Positions 63,711 to 64,000 of a stretch of 64,000 bases of DNA are shown here, piece by piece. The notes under the pieces are model-generated. The model was not told where the DNA came from. It saw nothing but the letters and a program-made list of their open reading frames with translations, and ran no database searches. Made by a program: the position numbers and the translations under genes. The stretch is from NCBI RefSeq assembly GCF_014640295.1, contig NZ_BMGR01000012.1, positions 1 through 64,000 of the forward strand. The letters run 5' to 3'. Source of the stretch: Paenibacillus abyssi. GTDB taxonomy: Bacteria > Bacillota > Bacilli > Paenibacillales > Paenibacillaceae. How positions within the stretch are numbered: position 1 is the stretch's first letter; each line of letters starts with the position of its first letter.

Positions 63711-64000
63711 GTGCAAAAATCAAAGAGCAAATGGCCCTGGATTGTTATAGACCGGAGACAACGGACATCCGAACCGTTAACTCAAAATAAATCGGAAACT
63801 AAGCAATCAACGTCCTCATCCAAATGGAAGGAATATGTTGCCCTTGCAACGGTTCCGATGGTGCTGGTGTTGGGCAATTCCATGCTCGTTCCGATTCTTC
63901 CCGATATGGAGCGAGAACTGAGCATCAGTGGATTTCAATCCAGCTTGATTATTACGTTATTTTCGGTTACGGCCGGTATTTTCATACCTTTTGCCGGTTA
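63711..64000 (+). CDS. MFS transporter, 5' part, cut by window edge
   Basis: A GTG behind AAGGTGAACAGCAGC opens a frame that runs to the edge without a stop (96 codons). After a basic and Ser/Lys-rich head of about 45 residues come YVALATVPMVLVLGNSMLVP and ILPDMERELSISGFQSSLII then TLFSVTAGIFIPFAG. The latter is transmembrane helix 1 and 2 of an MFS drug-efflux type (12 or 14 segments), and ILPDMERELSI is the helix 1-2 loop pattern. Substrate unknown. Confidence 0.78.
   Translation, partial: MQKSKSKWPWIVIDRRQRTSEPLTQNKSETKQSTSSSKWKEYVALATVPMVLVLGNSMLVPILPDMERELSISGFQSSLIITLFSVTAGIFIPFAG

Overview
The window reads as a chromosome segment of a Gram-positive, endospore-former-type Firmicute, most likely Paenibacillus or a close relative. 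This rests on gene content and style: YhaN/YhaO nuclease pair, RelQ/YjbM alarmone synthetase, PCYCGC lipoprotein, PucR regulator, citramalate synthase, quinone-type PyrD, strong GGAGG ribosome-binding sites and frequent TTG/GTG starts. The species call is inference. There are no rRNA or tRNA genes, transposases or CRISPR arrays.

Layout. 1-4270: a minus-strand operon of glycosyltransferase, yhaO and yhaN (cut by the left edge), whose promoter spacer carries a LexA/SOS box. 4313-9869: GGDEF cyclase, VOC protein, LysE-type exporter, effector-binding protein, sensor kinase and TraX-like protein. 9891-13966: topB, an SRAP/YedK DNA-crosslink protein, a DinB-fold protein and a deoxyinosine glycosylase. 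13988-18082: odhB and odhA, preceded by a possible structured RNA with its own terminator. 18406-20289: an eukaryotic-type hisA with hisC.

20300-23350 is a scar zone with remnants of a HAD hydrolase, an unknown protein and a chemoreceptor around intact nucleotidase and GNAT genes. 23345-37403 holds two minus-strand operons and a divergent PucR regulator. One operon is an M20 peptidase with a five-gene dipeptide ABC importer. The other is an aminotransferase, a methylmalonate-semialdehyde dehydrogenase, alanine dehydrogenase and a DMT exporter. Together the catabolic enzymes fit a closed beta-alanine (or related omega-amino acid) degradation route, with the importer and peptidase possibly supplying amidated or dipeptide substrate.

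37413-48550 is an accessory region rich in GNAT acetyltransferases, aminoglycoside-phosphotransferase-like and VOC genes, many of them broken. It also contains a short holin-like toxin ORF joined to a truncated flavoprotein gene and a 16-base repeat flanking about 0.8 kb. 48926-53862 has two RsmF-type rRNA methyltransferases flanking a HAD phosphatase and an RsuA-type pseudouridine synthase. 53990-64000 returns to core functions: thioredoxin plus PCYCGC lipoprotein, DUF309, RelQ, pyrD, a small membrane protein, L,D-transpeptidase, ferredoxin, DNA polymerase IV, cimA, a ResA-like thioredoxin and the start of an MFS transporter. Start codons were moved from the longest ORF whenever a better ribosome-binding site was visible; these choices are given entry by entry.
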